From Prevotella sp. (GTDB lineage: Bacteria > Bacteroidota > Bacteroidia > Bacteroidales > Bacteroidaceae): a DNA stretch of 35,166 bases. Made by a program: the position numbers and the translations under genes. The DNA lies in contig JAFZRU010000043.1 of assembly GCA_017619755.1 (NCBI GenBank), positions 1 through 35,166 on the forward strand, written 5' to 3'. Shown here piece by piece: positions 32,872 to 35,166 of the stretch. Numbering within the stretch: position 1 is the first letter of the stretch; the number at the start of each line of letters is the position of its first letter. A model generated the notes under the pieces. It saw only the letters and a program-made list of their open reading frames with translations, had not been told where the DNA came from and did no database searches.

Positions 32872-35166
32872 TCTGTCAGATTGGTTTTAATGATACGTTT
32901 CACGGTACGGTTTCCGGCCTTGTCCACCGCCTTGACGATGTACAATCCGTCGGGAAGTGTGAGCAAGTCGATGTCTGCCTGTCCGTTCTGGAATGCCGGA
33001 GTAAGCACCTGTGCTCCCACGTTGGAGAACACCTCGACGATCTTGAGTTGCTTTTGCGACCTCACGTGTACGAAGCGGTTGGTCTTGCCCGGGCCGATGA
33101 GGATGCCGGCGTATTCAGCCTGCTGTATGCCGTTGGCGTCTCCAATGGTGAGAGCCTTGGGCTGGTCGGGGTTGCCCTCGATGGCATCGGTTATGAACTT
33201 GGAGTTCTCCACAATGGGCTTCACCTCCCCGTCCACGTAGGTGCGGAAGGTCACCTGCTTTCCTGCCTCCTCGGCGTTGGCGGCCACGGTGATGTAGTAA
33301 GTGCCGTTGACGGCCCTTGTGCATCCTCTGCACTCTCCGTCGATGAACGCCGCCACGCATGCGGTGTCCACCAATGTGATGCCGTCGGAGAGTGTGGCAA
33401 TCACGTTCATGTTGTCGGAGAAGCGGTGGTGGTCGATGGGAGAGAACGGTGCCCATTCCTCGCTGCTCGTGTCTTCATCGTCGTTGAAGGCGAGCGTCAC
33501 GCGGTTGGCCATGGTGAACGGCTCCACCTCCGGGAAGCAGAAGGTCCTATCCCCGTTGGCTGCGGAGAAGTAAACATATCCCTTGCCCGGGGTGATGCTG
33601 TGGAGGTTGCCCTCCCATCCGTATCCACGATAGGCTGACAAGTGCTCCTTGTCCTTGACGTAGTCGCCAACTACAGGTTGCAGGTCGGCGAAGGCCTCGT
33701 TGAGGCTGAGGTCGTAGATGGAGAGCGAGCCAATCCAGTTCCAATCCGAGCTGATGGTGAGCGGTGTCTCCTTCGGGTTGATGTAGGTGCCTTTGAAGGT
33801 CTTTCCTTTCAACTCGTTGGACATGGCCACCTTATACATATCACCAGGCTTCATGGTGCTGAGCGACCCATCCCAGGTGCTTCCTCTGAGGAATGCCACT
33901 TTTTCCTTGTCTTTCACTGCGCGGAAGGCGGAGTTGGTACCGAGGATGTCGGCGACACCCTCCTTTCCAGCGAGCGGCTGCACGAAGAGCGAGATCCAGT
34001 TCCAGTTGTATGCCAGGTCTGTCACCTGCTCAATGAAGTTGTGTGCGCTCCAAACCACCGGCGTTTCATAGTTGCCAATGATGAGGTTGTTGGCGAATTT
34101 GACCTCCTGGTCCTTCCCGTTGAGAGATGTCAGCACGTCAGCATACACCACCCCCTTGTTGGAGTCATAGATTCGGAATGTAATGGGCTTCTCAGCGTCT
34201 TTTTCCGGGTCTCCATACACCACGAGGTTGGCGTAATATGCGTCACGTGACTGCATAAGTTCCGGGAATGCCACGCCTCTGCACTCGTCGCCGATGAAGG
34301 CATAGAGTTTGGTGAGCTTATGCGAGGCAATCCTGTCGCGGATGTAGATTTGTCCGATGAGGTTCATGGATGACTCATACATTTGCGGTCTGACCGTCCA
34401 TGTCGGTTCGTTACCATACACGGTGAGGTTGATGGGCAAAGCCTCATAGATGTCGTTGTCGGACTTGGCATAGACGAAGAGCGTGGTCTCACCCAGAGGA
34501 GCGTTGGCACCGAAGCGGAAGGTGATGTTCTCTTCCTCTTCTACGTCGAGCGTTCCATCTTTCTTGTCAACAGTAATCCACGAAGGCAGCGAGGTGATTT
34601 CCCAATCGCATTTGCCAGCTCTCGTGTTGACGAGTTTGGCATCGACTTCCAGTTCCTCCGCACGATCCTTGGAGTAGTTAAGCAATTCCGAAGGTCTCCA
34701 TTTGAGAGAGCCGTAGTCCACCTTTGCCGTCCACACGATGGGGGTGGAGAGGTTTCCATTGACGTCGGGAACGTCGTGGATGTAGAAGGTGACAAGGTTC
34801 CCTTGCATGCGCGATGGGCTTGTGGTGAGTTTGATGTAGATTTCATCCTCGCTGGCGGTGAAGTCGAAGGTGAGGTTCTGCAGGGTGGCCATGGTCTTCA
34901 GCGGTGGTGCGGTGAGGCTCTGTGTGACGCCTTCGCCCTCCGCCGTCCTGAGTTGGCCGTTGGTGCTCTTCTTGCCGCTGTCGAGGCTGAACTCGGAGTG
35001 CGCATTTCCATTGGCATCCTTGAACTTGTGCTCCATGGGATAATATACGTAGAGCATCTTGTTGAGGGAGTCGTTTTGCACATAGCGGCTCTCAGCGATG
35101 GTGGTGGCGTCGATGGTGGCCCTCCACACAGCAAATTCATCCACGTCTCCCTTGAAGAAGCAGCCA
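32868..35166 (-). CDS. Large T9SS-exported surface protein, C-terminal part (runs off the right edge)
   Basis: About 765 C-terminal residues are visible; the 5' end is outside the window. The visible N-terminal bit (FFKGDVDEFAVWRATID) is the end of a LamG/concanavalin-like domain. Then comes a BACON-like stretch (LPSWITVDKKDGTL), two related modules each with NWNWI.. and PG.MYKV/PGKGYVY, and two copies of an AFIGDECRG/AFIDGECRG unit. The last 70 residues (VEVFSNVGAQVLTP, then LPDGLYIVKAVDKAGN) form a type A T9SS sorting domain, so the protein is secreted through the Por system and attached at the surface. Overlaps the next gene by four bases. Substrate or ligand unknown. Confidence 0.88.
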   Translation of the reverse strand, partial: GCFFKGDVDEFAVWRATIDATTIAESRYVQNDSLNKMLYVYYPMEHKFKDANGNAHSEFSLDSGKKSTNGQLRTAEGEGVTQSLTAPPLKTMATLQNLTFDFTASEDEIYIKLTTSPSRMQGNLVTFYIHDVPDVNGNLSTPIVWTAKVDYGSLKWRPSELLNYSKDRAEELEVDAKLVNTRAGKCDWEITSLPSWITVDKKDGTLDVEEEENITFRFGANAPLGETTLFVYAKSDNDIYEALPINLTVYGNEPTWTVRPQMYESSMNLIGQIYIRDRIASHKLTKLYAFIGDECRGVAFPELMQSRDAYYANLVVYGDPEKDAEKPITFRIYDSNKGVVYADVLTSLNGKDQEVKFANNLIIGNYETPVVWSAHNFIEQVTDLAYNWNWISLFVQPLAGKEGVADILGTNSAFRAVKDKEKVAFLRGSTWDGSLSTMKPGDMYKVAMSNELKGKTFKGTYINPKETPLTISSDWNWIGSLSIYDLSLNEAFADLQPVVGDYVKDKEHLSAYRGYGWEGNLHSITPGKGYVYFSAANGDRTFCFPEVEPFTMANRVTLAFNDDEDTSSEEWAPFSPIDHHRFSDNMNVIATLSDGITLVDTACVAAFIDGECRGCTRAVNGTYYITVAANAEEAGKQVTFRTYVDGEVKPIVENSKFITDAIEGNPDQPKALTIGDANGIQQAEYAGILIGPGKTNRFVHVRSQKQLKIVEVFSNVGAQVLTPAFQNGQADIDLLTLPDGLYIVKAVDKAGNRTVKRIIKTNLTE

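Overview
The window comes from a Bacteroidales chromosome, most likely a Prevotella-like genus. Evidence: repeated Bacteroidetes-type promoters (TAnnTTTG, several with TTTG about 19-20 bases upstream), many secreted lipoproteins, a TonB-dependent receptor, a tandem GH43/CBM6 enzyme, a BspA-type leucine-rich protein, a type IX secretion C-terminal domain, and a major-paralogous-domain protein. The taxon is inferred from gene content; no rRNA or tRNA gene is present to confirm it.

Layout. 1-917: 5' part of glyS (minus). 1229-3575: three exported proteins on the plus strand (DUF3298-like, a lipoprotein, a TonB-C-domain lipoprotein). 3597-4088: two broken genes. 4033-9705 (minus): a compact operon reading M28 peptidase -> membrane protein -> beta-barrel lipoprotein -> TonB-dependent receptor, followed by another lipoprotein. 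9918-11747: ABC exporter. 12272-13081: rsmA. 13281-15927: a plastic zone with two copies of a roughly 240-base inverted-repeat element around a secreted Fib_succ_major protein, a gene remnant cut by one copy, a secreted orphan and a decayed transposase. 16127-17191: beta-lactamase-fold lipoprotein. 17307-20039 (minus): GH43-CBM6-GH43-CBM6. 20325-22370 (minus): a nucleotidyltransferase-like gene and an HPr-kinase-like gene as a two-gene operon. 22656-25009: divergent kbl and tdh. 25074-27648 (minus): nadK then an ABC exporter. 27767-30459: a DJ-1 family gene then recG. 30781-31515: M23 peptidase lipoprotein. 31579-35166 (minus): a large partial T9SS-exported LamG/BACON-like protein overlapping a BspA-like protein.

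How genes work together. Kbl and Tdh form the two-step route from threonine to glycine plus acetyl-CoA. The M28/membrane/lipoprotein/receptor operon looks like an envelope unit coupling a secreted peptidase with outer-membrane uptake; its substrate is not evident. The kinase/nucleotidyltransferase pair resembles tailoring genes seen in some peptide natural-product clusters, but no precursor or synthetase is visible here. The remaining genes are housekeeping (glyS, rsmA, nadK, recG) or single envelope functions.

Nothing here is a clear new defence or mobile system. The best leads are the paired inverted-repeat elements, the orphan kinase/nucleotidyltransferase pair, the peptidase/receptor operon, and the twin-catalytic GH43 protein. 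No CRISPR array was seen.
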